From Mesaphorura yosii (Eukaryota > Arthropoda > Collembola > Poduromorpha > Tullbergiidae): DNA of 64,000 bases. The position numbers and the translations under genes were made by a program. Positions 24,301 to 36,615 of this stretch are shown here, one piece after another. Under the pieces are notes generated by a model. It was given only the letters and a program-made list of their open reading frames with translations. It was not told the origin of the DNA and did no database searches. Every line of letters begins with the position of its first letter. Position 1 is the first letter of the stretch. The stretch is from NCBI GenBank assembly GCA_009869945.1, contig WIXG01000304.1, forward strand, positions 31,896-95,895, written 5' to 3'.

Positions 24301-27300
24301 CATTTTCTCGTGGGTACTAATTTATGGGACCGCTTGTTCCTTGTTCCCTGACTGCTGCATAGCAGTACTCGTAAGCCACAATTTCAAAAATTGTGTCGTT
24401 GTATGGGAGTTGCACTTGCCAGCCAATGTCAATTGTGCGTCGCGTCTGGATGTCACGGAGAAAGGCAAGGCAAGACAATCGGGCTCGTAATTTATTAAGG
24501 GAGTAATTATAGTTCAAATGATCGTGATCCGAGCGCAGCGCAGCCGGCACAGGATGCAGAGATCATAACAATATTTCGTAATAAATTACGGAGAATAGGA
24601 AGTTGACAACAATGACGGGACCTCTCCGCAAGCGATCAGCTCAGCTACGGCAGGAATTCATTTCTCTCTTGCATGGGCTTTGTGGATGACTTGGAAATAA
24701 ACCTCAAAACGTTCATTTTCTGAATTAGTAACAACATCCTTCATTAGCAAACACTTAATTCAGCTCGTAATACAATAAAAAATTAATTTTGTGAGCCCTC
24801 CCTTGTACGAATAATTACGGCATGCATTTACATACGGACGGAGAGGAAACGGAATAAATTACGCGACATAATGCGAGCTTGACAAATAAGAGTCGACACT
24901 CATACGGTACGGCACAGGCGATGTACACTTAATGAATTCCGAACCACACGGTACTCAAACGTCAGACAACAACGGGTCAATGATGATCAGGGCTTGGCTT
25001 GGCTTGGTGCTTGCTGGCAACCTGGCGATAATTCCCGTCAGACATTGTTCTTCTGTGGCTGGATACTAATTCGAACCTCGTTAGACTAAACAGACGCAGG
25101 CGACCATGCATGGGCGGCGGAAAGAGTCGAGTCGACGCGGCGCTGAACTCGACAGCGTTCATTTGCATTCTATTCACTCTGAATTTCGACGCTGCTTAAA
25201 TATGCACAGCAATGAAGTATGACATAACCTCTGCTCCACAACTTCACTCAACGCAACGCTCACTCGCTCAGTAACAATACGCCACTAAATTTAATGCAAA
25301 GGGCAACATTGTTTCGTTAATGAGTCTCAGGCTTTGAGGTACTCAACAGCTCGCTGCCTTCAATCCATATTACTTTAATTACGGATCAGATCAAAATGGT
25401 GAGTTGCAACCAAAATCTGAGATATCGAACAATTCCCCGCTTTAGCCCGTTTGCAATTCGTTTGCATTTCGAGCCGCGTTGATGCTGGCTGATTAACGTC
25501 CGTGGGTAAGCAATTTTCGTCTCACACTCGGAATAACCACACGCCCATTACGAGCGCTTGAGCAATTCCAGAACGTGCACGACGTAGATACTTATAAATA
25601 CCACACATGATTTGGATTTAATTAATCCAGGATTATGCCGGAATTAGTTACGAAAGTTCAAAACAAGTACTGTACAAGCAATGGCAGTCTTTCCACTGAA
25701 GTTCAGTCAATGCTTAATGCTTACAAATGTGAACGCCTGGCTGCGATCTGCAAATGCAAATGCCGAGTCAGACTTGTGGCTAGAGCTGCGGCTGACTCCG
25801 CACCCAAACGATCATTAGCCAACCAGCCATTGGCGCATGTCGCGTCGCGGCGAACAAAGGGCATTCAAATCTAAGCCTAACTAAAAGTGGTCTAGAATTT
25901 AGTAACTCAATCTTCTATTCAAAAGCTTTCGTTGATATCTATTATTTGACTGAACGAATTCTCGCCTTCCCGATTGCGAATTACTTGCTTGTAAAAGCAT
26001 CTTGTGACTCATCTAGCACGATCCGCTGCTGCTGAACTGATCTTCAATGGAATTCAATCCAATTCCTCATTATGATTACATAAGCAGGATTAGCAAGCTT
26101 ATAGCAACACTCGCATGTTAATGCGTGTGATTCATAAGAACGTGTGTACAATAAACAAATCGAATTCAAAGTATTGAACTGAAGAATAATAGTGATAATA
26201 ATTTTTTGACTACCTGTGAAGGTGTGAAAGACATATCCACAATAGGTCACAATTTATGCTTGGCTCGGTTGATGTGCTGTGTGGGCAAGGAGACAGCAAA
26301 ATATTGCATGCCGAGGCGTGAGATTCCCTTGCTCGTCAATTGTCATGTTCTGATTGTCGACGTACTAAAAGTTCAGTAGGTTCACCCATGAGAATTAACC
26401 TAATGCAATTAAGCAATTATTTCGCGTAAAAATGGAAGTTTAATGAACACACGGCGTAAAAATCCTGTGCGATTCAGCTCAGGTTCTCAAATTAATTACG
26501 GAGACAAAAACAGTTTAATCATCATGCAGGACGTTTTGCACACTGTTTTTGCATTTGCAACCCCGCATTAATTGGCAGGAATGATGGTCAAGCTCACAAG
26601 CTCATAATCATAGGCTTTTGCCACTTTTTTTTAAAGGAAAGCCGTGTGTATGTGAACTCAGTCAGATTATTTTGATGTTGACTCGCACATTTCCACCACA
26701 CAACAGCCCGTTTACAAGGCGGTGAAAGAGATCGACGTAATTGCCCTTCAATGTTCGAGTGTGGTGCACTCGCACTCTGATTATTCCACCTTCGCAACTT
26801 CCTCTTTATTTTTACGCGCAAAGTTCATTCATACTCGTTGCTGTTGCTCGCCTCTTCTTCACGCACTGGTTCTTCTGAATGGGCCTCCTACATTTTTATG
26901 AATCTCCGAGGAAGGGGTTGTGCTTGCGACTACGGTTACGACTCGATTCATACCTTCATGCTCGCTCTGGAAACTCCGTCTTTCACACCAAAGTGCGAAA
27001 AAATCTGAGCATTTTTAAATCACGGCAATTGCCGACATTCCCATCAGAATGTTGATGCTCCCAATTAAGTTACATGCAATTTGACTGTTTGCATAAATTC
27101 TGTCGTTGCGCAAAGCGTAGCGTAAAGCACAAGTGGGCTTGAGTGAGAAGTACTGAAAACGAATTAATTAGCAAACATGCAAGTCGAAATAATGACGTGC
27201 GTCTTCCTCTTCCACGCCATCACGGCAAAACGACATTTATTGCATTACTGATGCTTCTCTAATTAATTTGTATTTGGCGAGCTATATCGCAGCGCAGCAG

Positions 27301-30300
27301 CAGCGAGAGCCAAGCCAAGGAGACGGCAAAGGAGGAAATGAATGAAGTAAATACGTACGATGATTATAGCCTTGATAATTGTCTTTGTAATAATTCATTC
27401 ATTTTCTACAAAAATCGCCACAGTTATGGTAATTACTTTATTATGCCACTTTACTTCTTGGCGACGAGGTGTCTTAATTCCTATTCACTATTTACTTATT
27501 GGCTGAGCTGTGCGAACAAACCGCAGTTGTGAGTTCACACGGCGAAAATATCGAAGCACGCTCTTGCCGTGAACTTGGCTCAGCACAGCGCTACGCTTCA
27601 CAAAACGCGAACGCCTATGTGCCTGAACTCTTGCAGGTCGTGTAATTAATGGCGGTCTGAATCAAACTTTTCAATTAAGGTCTCTATTTTTATTGTTGGC
27701 GCAGACAATTTGGAGGAGAGTCAACCCTTAAACGAATGCAACAGCGGCAATAAATTATTACTGAATTGTTCTCGCCTGTGTTTCGTATTGTCTGCTGCTA
27801 ATGTGATCTGTTCACGATACGCTCTCATCTTCGGCTCGGCGCGGCTCGGATCCTCCTTCTCTTTGAATAGAACATAAAAATAAAAACTGAAACAATTGTC
27901 TCATTCGGGGCGCGGCACGCCCTGATAAAAGTATAACACCATCGGACTGTAGGCGATTTCGGGGATGGAAAACACACACGAAATTGAGAGCAGACTTCTC
28001 AGAGAGGCTTCAGAGCAGCGCAGCGGAAGCGCACAGCGGTTTACAAACGTATTTTCGTTAAAGGACAGCTTGTAGATGTCAACTAGCAAATGTGCCTGCC
28101 CAAAAGAATACAAATATACAAACAATGTGCTCCAAAGACTGTGCTGTAATTTGGCTAGTTTACATTTACATTAAGCAATCTACAAATCAATACATTATCG
28201 TTGTATGGGATGGGCCGTTGCATTTCATAGCGAAAATTAAATAATTTATAGTTTAAAATCTTACCAGTTGTACTTATCTTCATGCTACACAGTTTCTTAG
28301 GTCTTAGAAATGGTAATGCGTGCTTTTGATCCATGAATGAACTCGTATTCCTGAAATTCTAATGCATATTACTTCTGAATTGGCGGAAATTTAGCGTCAG
28401 AATCACTTTTCGACTTTCAATGCAAACGACAATCAAGCTTGATGTCCCGAAAACAACGGACCTCTGCGTACTGCAACAATTAAGTGCATTTGGTCTCTGT
28501 CTTCGCATCTTTTCGTTTTGAAATAATTGAACTGAACAAGCAGGTGCATCTGCTTCTCGTTCTCGGAAGCCTTTCATCTCTCTTTGGAAGCAGCTCGGTT
28601 ATTACACTCACAGACACAACGAGCTTCCAGTCCTCATTTTTATTCCAGTCGTGTGCTGCTCATCCCTGTACTGTAGACGGAGACGGGACTTGGTCCTTAA
28701 TTCCAGCATGTTGATGCAAGGAGCTCAGCTCCACTTCGAGTCGAATAAACTCATGTGAATTATGGCCCTTTTTGCTGACCCATAAAGAAGTCGAGTCAGG
28801 TACTGTCGGCCGACGGACGCGCACCTTTCCTCAGCGCAGCGTGCACCTTGCGCCTTGGAACTTTCGTTTGTGCTTCTGCTTTTCAGTGAAATATTGTCGT
28901 CATTTAAAATTACATAACATTCTCAAACAATGAAATCACATTGATAATAGAAATTGTGCCGGACTTCAGCCGGAGACTTTATGAGATATTGTTCCAGTCC
29001 TTCACTGGACAGATGCTTTTGTTGAGCAATAAGGCTAGAAACGACTTCTTCCGACCTAACACACACAGTAAAACGTATGGGATGACCGCAGTGCAGACTG
29101 AATGAAAAGTGAAACCTGCAATGCAAGCGTGCTTGGTAATTTTTTCGCCTTTCACCTGTCCGCTTCTTGAACCGACTACTTGACGGCCTGTAACATGTTA
29201 ACAAGGCTTTGTCGAGCATTGTTCTTGGAATTGTGCGGTTCTCACATCGAACATTTGCTTCCGGTATCTTGGTGGTATGCTTCGATAGTGACATTGATGA
29301 GTGAAAAAGTGGTTCGCTGGACATGCAATTTCGGGTTGTAAATTCTGCATGCATGCAAGCCTTCATTTTATTTTAATCCCAATTTCGGTGTCCCAACGCC
29401 TTTGGCCTTGGTCAAGTGTGTTTCGTTGGACAATAATAGCACTGCACTATAATAATATGAGTATTTTGAGATCATGACGACAGAGAGATCAAGAAATACA
29501 CACCTAAATACATGCAATGCGGGTGCGTGCACATGTGGCGTGGCGGATTGCATGCTTCGCGTGCACTTTTACGAACGCGGCGCTGCCTTATCATTAAGCT
29601 TTATACGCAATCGCAGTTGTGGCATTTCGATTGCATGGAGGGCTCAGATTTCGCCCTCATTATTTCTCATGATCTTCATTTCAATCATTTCTAGCGCCGA
29701 ATGCTTGCTTGCCTGCCTGCAAGTGCAAGGATATAGCTTGGAATAAGATTGAAATGGGAACAGGCCAAGTTGAAATATGCAACAATTTTCATTGATTGAA
29801 AGTCTGGATATTCACCACTGCGACAGGACGAAGTCTCCTTTGCTGTAGCTTCGAGTTACGTTCTTCGTGCGCTTAATATTTCTTGATTCCGAGCCGAACA
29901 CGTGATCTTATCATTGTTATCGTGAACTCATGAGTATGTAGGTGAATACACGAGTTTTCTTCGGATAATTTGAGCAATTCCATCTAACATGCGCGTATCA
30001 TTTCATTGCTTTACGCCTTGTAGAGAATTCAAGCTCAGCAGTATTCAAAACGCAGCTCAGACTCGCATTGCGTTTGAATTTAATTTTTTATTTCGTTCTG
30101 CAATTGTTACGATCGTAATCATAATAATTCCTGAAGATTAAGCTCATTATACGAGTCGAATCGAAAGCAGGCGAGCAGAGCAGCGCCGAGGCTCGCTCTC
30201 ATGAAAGTAGGAATAGAATAATTCAGTTAAATTATTATTTTGTCCTCATTACGTACTAATTTCATAGTTCATCCTTCGCTCAAGTGTTGACTTCAGGTTG

Positions 30301-30540
30301 AGTGTGTCTGAGCCGAGGTGCGTGTCACTTCAACCAGAAAAGAAGAGAAACTGGATTGAATCAATAATCATTGTAATAGTTCTCATCTTTCCCTGCTTCA
30401 TCATCAGTCATCATCTTAATAATACGGGCCAGGCCAAGATTTCATCTTCACTGCATTTCTCTATTCCTGCAAAGCGAAGTCATCACAGTTCATCGTTTTA
30501 CGAATAAATTTTAAAAACAATTGACTCAAATATTCTTCCA

Positions 30541-30586
30541 CTTAGAGGCTTACCCACGCTCGGCTTGGAGTGGGTAAGCCTCTAAG
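30541..30586. repeat. Perfect 17-bp inverted repeat (hairpin) with 12-base loop
   Basis: The arm CTTAGAGGCTTACCCAC at 30541-30557 is exactly complementary to GTGGGTAAGCCTCTAAG at 30570-30586. The 12-base loop is GCTCGGCTTGGA. There is no mismatch in the stem and the pairing stops abruptly on both sides. It lies in the gene-free region. It is shorter than a normal animal microRNA precursor and matches no RNA family I recognise. Confidence 0.85.
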
Positions 30587-33500
30587 CTGTTGTAAATTTC
30601 AAGTGATACACTCTTCTTTTTGATAAATATTTACGTTTTGATTGTAATTAATGGAGCATGCGTGCGAGGGTTTAACAATTATGTACGCACTCTTTGGGCT
30701 CCGGATTTCGTATCTTTTCGTGCTCATGGAGGGTCCCATGCGACCCGCTCTTGTGCCCTGATTTTCAAAATTGCCGATGTCAAAATAATTTTACTAGCAG
30801 AGAATGGACAAGGCACTTGCATTGCTCGTAGATTTAGAACAAAATGTTAAGGACTAAAGACGCAAAAGCTCAGCTTTTGTGCAACTTAAACCAACATTGG
30901 ATATTTATAGTTTCGTACTTCGTGGGCAAGTGTTAAGGCCTCATTTAGTTCATTAAAAGGCAGTGAAGTTCCACTCACTCAATTAACTGAGTATTGCATC
31001 CTGTCTTACCTGCAACGCGCAACTCCACACGTGTAAGTTTAATCTGCGGACCGGTCCCACCTGAGAGCTGTGCTTCGCCTCGCTCTTTGTTTATTACAAA
31101 GGGTTAGCATATTAGACCTTATTAAATGTTCAAAGGCGGTGCATGCTCACCTCGCAAAGATAAGTAGTAAATTATTAGTATCTCTCGAGAGACTTCCATT
31201 CAAAGCCTGTATTTTCACAATGACACGATGAATTTCTTCCGAAATGAAATGAAAGTTTATAAATATATCCTCCTTGGCTTCTTTTGATCGTGTGTGACTA
31301 TGGGAATCACGAACAAAGTGTACATAAACTCAATCAGTTTCAGATTCTCATCATCATGCTCGCAGCTCATCATATTCGCTTCTCATTTTTATTATTCTCA
31401 CTAGTCGGGAGAGAGAAAAGGGATTCTCGAAGAAAGGACACCTTCACACAATGCAGCGCTGCAACTGCGTCAGAAAAAGCACACTCTTGGGGAATTTGAA
31501 GATGAATAATTGGACACTACCAGTGTGCTTTACGGGCTGGCTCTTTCGGACGGACGTACAGACAGCTCGCAAGCGCAAACGCAGGAGCCTACAACGCGGA
31601 CTATTAAGATAACATGGGAACTTTTCATTTTACACAATGCGGGAAGAGAAGAAGTCATGGTATAAGAATAATGGCGCAAAGTAAAGTTTAGGTTCATCCA
31701 CAATGCATGCACTCATGTAATAATAACAGTAATAATGAGAAGTCAAAAAGTAATATTGTTCATCCAACGTGTAATCATTAGGAATCCGTGTCTCTGGCCT
31801 TTATTGATTTGATTTGGTGCGCCGCACACCAATTATGACTTGGTATTTTCATTTTTCTGCGGCGGCTTGGCTTCTTTTCGTACCGGGTCAGTTTTTTGGC
31901 TTGGCTTTTGGCAGCATTGGCAAACAAGCCCGAGAACGACGAATAGCTGAAGTCTGTAATCCCACTTAATGTCTGGGTTTTAGCAACTGCGGCAGCTCTG
32001 CATTTTCGCAGCAGCAGCAGTAATGAGGTGCACTAATTGACAAGGCACAGCACAGCGAAAAAGCAATTCTGTTCCTTCTCGTTACGTAATGCGTAATGAA
32101 AGAGCTACCGTCGAATCGTGCTCAAATTATTGTTATGATTGGGATGATTCGATCGTAATAATAATATTATGCAATTGTGTGTAATTCGGTGTGATCCATT
32201 AGAGCCTTTAGAGAGTCAGTTGTAGGCGAGAAAGCTGAGCACGTTTTGAATTCTCATTATGCGCGCTTTGTAATTTGTGCTTCTTGTTCTTCACAATCAG
32301 CGCAATAATGCCATAATGCAGTGGGCAGTGAGGAGAGGAGGCTGTGGCTGTGACTGTGGCGTGGATTATCAGAATGAAATCAAATTAACAAAAGGAGAAT
32401 CGAGAATGAAGGAAAAAATTAATTAATTTGATTGCATCCTTCATCAAACTCCTCCGTGCACTGTGCATCTTCTTCCAAATCCAACTTTCAGTGTTGCTTC
32501 TTTTGTGCCGCATTGTTAGTGTCGTGTAATTAGATTTGTATCACCGTGGCATGGCATGGCTGGTTGGCACGATAAGTGTTTCTCATGCACCTGATCTCGC
32601 AAAACAGATTAACGACGGTGCTGTGCACGAACTGCGAACTACCAGAGAACGGAACAAGTGGCTCCTGAGTGTGACTAACGCGATCAGTGAGATGCTGTTT
32701 GAATGGATTGAATACTCGCTGGTTAATTGCTTTAGATTCCTAGGAAAAGGACCATTAAACATTCATTAAGCCTACAATAGACCGGTAATTTTATTCGGAA
32801 AATGCAAAAGTACTGAGGCTACGAAATGAGAACAGAACACATTTTACGCGAAAGAAAGTGCAAGCTGGTCGAGTTTAATGCAATTGCAATAAGGCCATGG
32901 ACACATCGACCAGAGAAGAAGAAAAAGTTCTCACGTGGTTGCGCTTTTGTTGTTGAACAATCTCCTTTTGCCAGAAACGCGTCTGTTTTTCTCCGTCATT
33001 ATTTAATTTTTAAGATGATAATCACGGCGAAATAATAGAATTATAACGTGAAGATTCTCACAAAAACCTTGTTTTCATTTGAACTCTTCATCTGCTTAGC
33101 CACATGAAAACGATAATGTATTATCATAATGATACGCTCTGGTCGGAGCAAATTGAAAGACGAAAGTCTCGCGATCATCAAATTCATGCCAGAAAATGCA
33201 AGTTGGGACCAGAGAATGATGATACGTACAATGAATTTGTATGATGCTCCGTGTTATAAGTGCGAGGAGGTACAGCGTACAGGTTACATTGTACTCATTA
33301 CATGAAAAGTGGATAGCATCTTGACCGGAGTCAACTGCTCGGCTCGACTCGACTCTTGTTTGGTAACTTGTTGAATGTTTCCGAAATACAAGGAAAAGGT
33401 GAACGTTATAAAAAAAATGTATCATTGCGTGTGAATCTTTTCCAAAATACGAGGAACAGAAAATGATAATCTTCCTCTCCGCCTCCTGTAATTCATTTGT

Positions 33501-33977
33501 TTTGCTGCGAAACTCGCAGTGCTTCCATTAAACAATGTTTCAAGTCAGCACGTGAATCATAAATAAAAATGAACTCGGCTCGGCAAGGGTCGACTCGTCA
33601 TTGCGTTGTTACCACAAATGCAGTAATCTGGCGTGGCATGATCAACAGCCAAGGCAATCTCTCGAAGATTCGCAAATTTGACGTTCGTGTGTGATATAAT
33701 TATGAAAACAAGATGTAAACTGTGTCTGTACTTGGAGTCTGCAAATAAATTTCGGCTAGACTTCTAAATTCTGTAATTGGACTTGGGTGCTGGATAAAGC
33801 AAAGAGAATTGCAGATCAATCACGGGGCCGACTCGCTACTCGCTAAATTGCGACTCAAAATAAAGGTCCACAGGAAAAACGAAGGAGCAGTCAAACTAGC
33901 GGCGGCTTGCCTTTTGCTAATGAGAAGAAATTGACTACTTAACTCTAAACGAAGTAATTACACCCTAAATGCCCTAA

Positions 33978-34269
33978 ATGCACGACTTTGGCATTGACCA
34001 AGCGGACAACCTCGATGATATCACGGTCAAGGAGGCTAAAAGTGGAAAAATGGTAGCCATTCAAGAATCATCGAACCAGCAATCGCAGTTTTTTCCTAAC
34101 AACATCCCACGGAGCTTCAAAAATGGGCGAGGGTTGTTGCGAATGTAAGAAGAACTTTGTCCCCGAACGCCGTAGGACGAGCCGCACTCTGTCGGAAAGA
34201 AACGGAGCTTTCTCTGCCAAGAAACTCCAAACTGTTAGCGTGAATAAAACTGCGGAAGGTGTCACAGTG
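33978..34269 (+). other. Candidate unassigned exon: two overlapping open frames ending at a strong splice donor
   Basis: An ATG at 33978 opens a 57-codon frame that looks coding (begins MHDFGIDQADNLDDITVKEA) and stops at about 34151. A second frame, one base ahead, is open from about 34042. It contains a strong-context ATG at 34123 (MGEGCCECKK), continues through a Lys/Arg-rich segment and reaches a consensus GTGAGT donor right after 34269. I recognise neither product and found no partner exon before the PPEF gene. It could be a first exon of a small plus-strand gene, a frameshifted pseudogene, or chance. Confidence 0.3.
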
Positions 34270-36325
34270 GTGAGTATGCAATTATGTCAAGTTCATTTCT
34301 CCACATCTTTGTGCAAACCTTTGCTAAGAGCTTGTCGACTCAATAAAATGTACACTCGGATCAAATATCACCGTTATTTCCATTTTTATTTGTCCGTCGA
34401 GTTTGTTCACCGGAGGCAATTCGAGATTAATTTTAAGCGGAGCAAAGGGAAGCGTGAGTTTTGAAGAGGACCGTCATCTCAAATTTGCCCCATGGACGAA
34501 TTTCAGAGAGAAATAAACATAATTACAGTTTGATCATACTATTATTTTCTCCATGCCATGTGAAAAATTGCCCCAATCCGTTCGGTATTCTTTAGGATTG
34601 GATCAAAACGGACTTGAATTGATCTTGAGATCAAGACAGAGTGCAGTAGTGCAATGCGCTTCCGTCGGTCGCTGCGGGCGAGTCAATGTGAGAATAACAT
34701 GTTAATAAGTAGTTTCATGCTGAATACATTAAATCCCGAAAATTACTATTTATTTTACGGGCGATGATGTAGCAGCAGTCACAATGCGAGTCCGTAACAC
34801 GGTAGCCGCTACACGAGTTAAAAACTGCATTTAATTAACTGGCCTCCAGCCAATTTACCTCTTTTGACTTTGGTGATTCTCATTTGCATGTTGTAATTAA
34901 ATTATTATTCGCAGAACAAAGAACACGGAGAGGAATTCATGTTGAGATTTCATGAGGAATTCTCGCCAAGTGCCTTTACACGAGTCGGCGTGCTAAGTCT
35001 GCTTTCGCCGTGCACGCGGATAGCACGCAGAAATGAGAGCAGCTTCGCCCTGATGTTGCGATCATGCTCTGATTTCGTTTAATTAGAGATAATTGCCTGA
35101 TTTCTGCTACCAGTCTTTCTGCTCTTAACATTGCCGTGCTAAATTCGTGAATCACGAGACTTAAGCTTGAATCGTACACGAACATTTGCAAATGAGTAGG
35201 AAAGCACGCACACGCAAGATCTTTTACAGGGTATTCTGTTGACCGCTTCACTGCGCTCCGCCGACTGAAGCTCAAATGCATCTTTATCATGAATCTGGAG
35301 TCATCAAACATGCTTGAAAGCATTCAAAATCATTCAATCATTAGCAGGTTTCAAGTTTTATTAATTGATTTGAGTAGGGAGTTTAGAAAAGGTTGTTTAT
35401 AAGGTTGGACCTTTGCTAACTCTAAGATAAGGGAAATGCTTATCTAAAGTTGGTACATGTACATGTCAAATGTCAGTGACCAGTGATCACAATCAATCCC
35501 TTGTCCTTTATTTATGAATAGCACGATTTGTGATTGTGATTAACAACGAATACATGAATAAAGAATATTTTAAGGTACAATTAGCAAGGACGACGACGGT
35601 TAGATGCAATGTTAACATGACTGGCCTAACTAAAGATGAGTCGAGATAATATTGCAGATATGATTGATATCACTATCTCTAAACACGTATGTAGTTTCTT
35701 TGCAGCACCGTTCTTTGGGCTTTAACCTAAATTCTAGCCAGTGCAACACATTAGTTTTTGGGTGACTAAATCTATAGTGTGGTGAGATTGAAGTGAGATC
35801 ACCGTTCAAAAGCAAGGAGTTATCACAGAAACAAGAAATTCAATTGGATATTTGTGCCTTGGATAATTGTTACGATTAAGGGATTTATAATCATTCTACT
35901 TCTTCGATCCAGGTACTTCTACTTTTTCTACATGGACATGGTGCATAGCATGATTAAGTGTTGATATATTTTTTAAAGATAAATATTCTCATTCTTATTA
36001 CATATGATATTGAGTGATTTGCAACTTAAAATTAGTAAGACGAAACACGTAAGAAGAAGGAAGCTTTCAGGTTTGCATTGCTTAGGCAAGTCAAGTTTAA
36101 TAATTTTATGCTAGAAATGGTCTTTTAGATTCAAACTTCCAAAAGTTTGATCGCTCATGGCGTTATCCTCCATTGTTTGGCAATACAACCACCAACTGAG
36201 TAAGGATTCTAATTCTACACAATTTACTCGGAGAGGAAGATATTCAAGCCTTTTAAGACGAGAATCTCGCTAAGAATTTGTAAAGGCGACATTGGAAAGA
36301 TTCAAAGGGAAGGACAAGATTATCC

Positions 36326-36331
36326 TTTATT
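36326..36331 (-). promoter_or_regulatory. Poly(A) signal AATAAA of the PPEF gene
   Basis: TTTATT on the plus strand reads AATAAA on the minus strand, about 70 bases past the PPEF stop codon. It is the first canonical signal downstream of the stop and gives a short 3' UTR. Confidence 0.65.
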
Positions 36332-36400
36332 AATATTTGGGTGACAAAATCTCGCTAATTCAGAACGCGCAGCAAACGAGCACTCGATTGAGACGAAGTC

Positions 36401-36615
36401 TCAATCATCCATTTCTTCATAGTCAATGTCAGCACAGTCCTGGCCGGCACTGACGATGCGGAAGGTTTCAAGAAATTCATTCAAGTCAATGAGGCCATCT
36501 TTATTCATGTCCATGCTTCTTGCCATTTCAACCATCTGTTGTTGCGGGATGGGAGAAGTTAGATGTCTTGAGAGGAGATCACAAGCTTCTGAGAACTCTT
36601 CCATTGATATGTACC
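36401..36615 (-). CDS. rdgC: PPEF exon 14 (EF-hands 2 and 3, stop)
   Basis: It finishes EF-hand loop 2 (GYISMEEF, residues 667-674) and contains loop 3 ([13 protein letters not shown], starting 702). Both have acidic residues at positions 1 and 3-5, Gly at 6 and Glu at 12, so both should bind calcium. The protein ends in an acidic tail, EEMDD, and TGA at 36403-36401. The acceptor is TTGCAG. Confidence 0.96.

Larger units (their letters stand above)
15444..36325. other. Intergenic region between the eyg 5' end and the PPEF/rdgC 3' end
   Basis: About 21 kb without a gene I can support. Most open frames are under 100 codons, the longest being 147, and none shows family motifs or good splice context, except the candidate at 33978-34269. 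Simple motifs recur, such as TTGGC-type runs (21901-21930, 24991-25010) and CGACTCGACTCG. A short tandem GCAATTTTA array lies at about 17203-17238. The region presumably contains the eyg promoter and enhancers, but no site could be assigned from sequence alone. Confidence 0.6.

Noticed and set aside
25050..25100. GGTTCGAAT on the minus strand, resembling a tRNA T loop
   Set aside because: The flanking bases do not form the T stem, and no acceptor, D or anticodon arms could be folded around it.
28923..29366. 147-codon minus-strand ORF in the intergenic region
   Set aside because: Its composition is that of random translation (many Cys, His and Arg), and no family motif or upstream promoter or splice context was seen.
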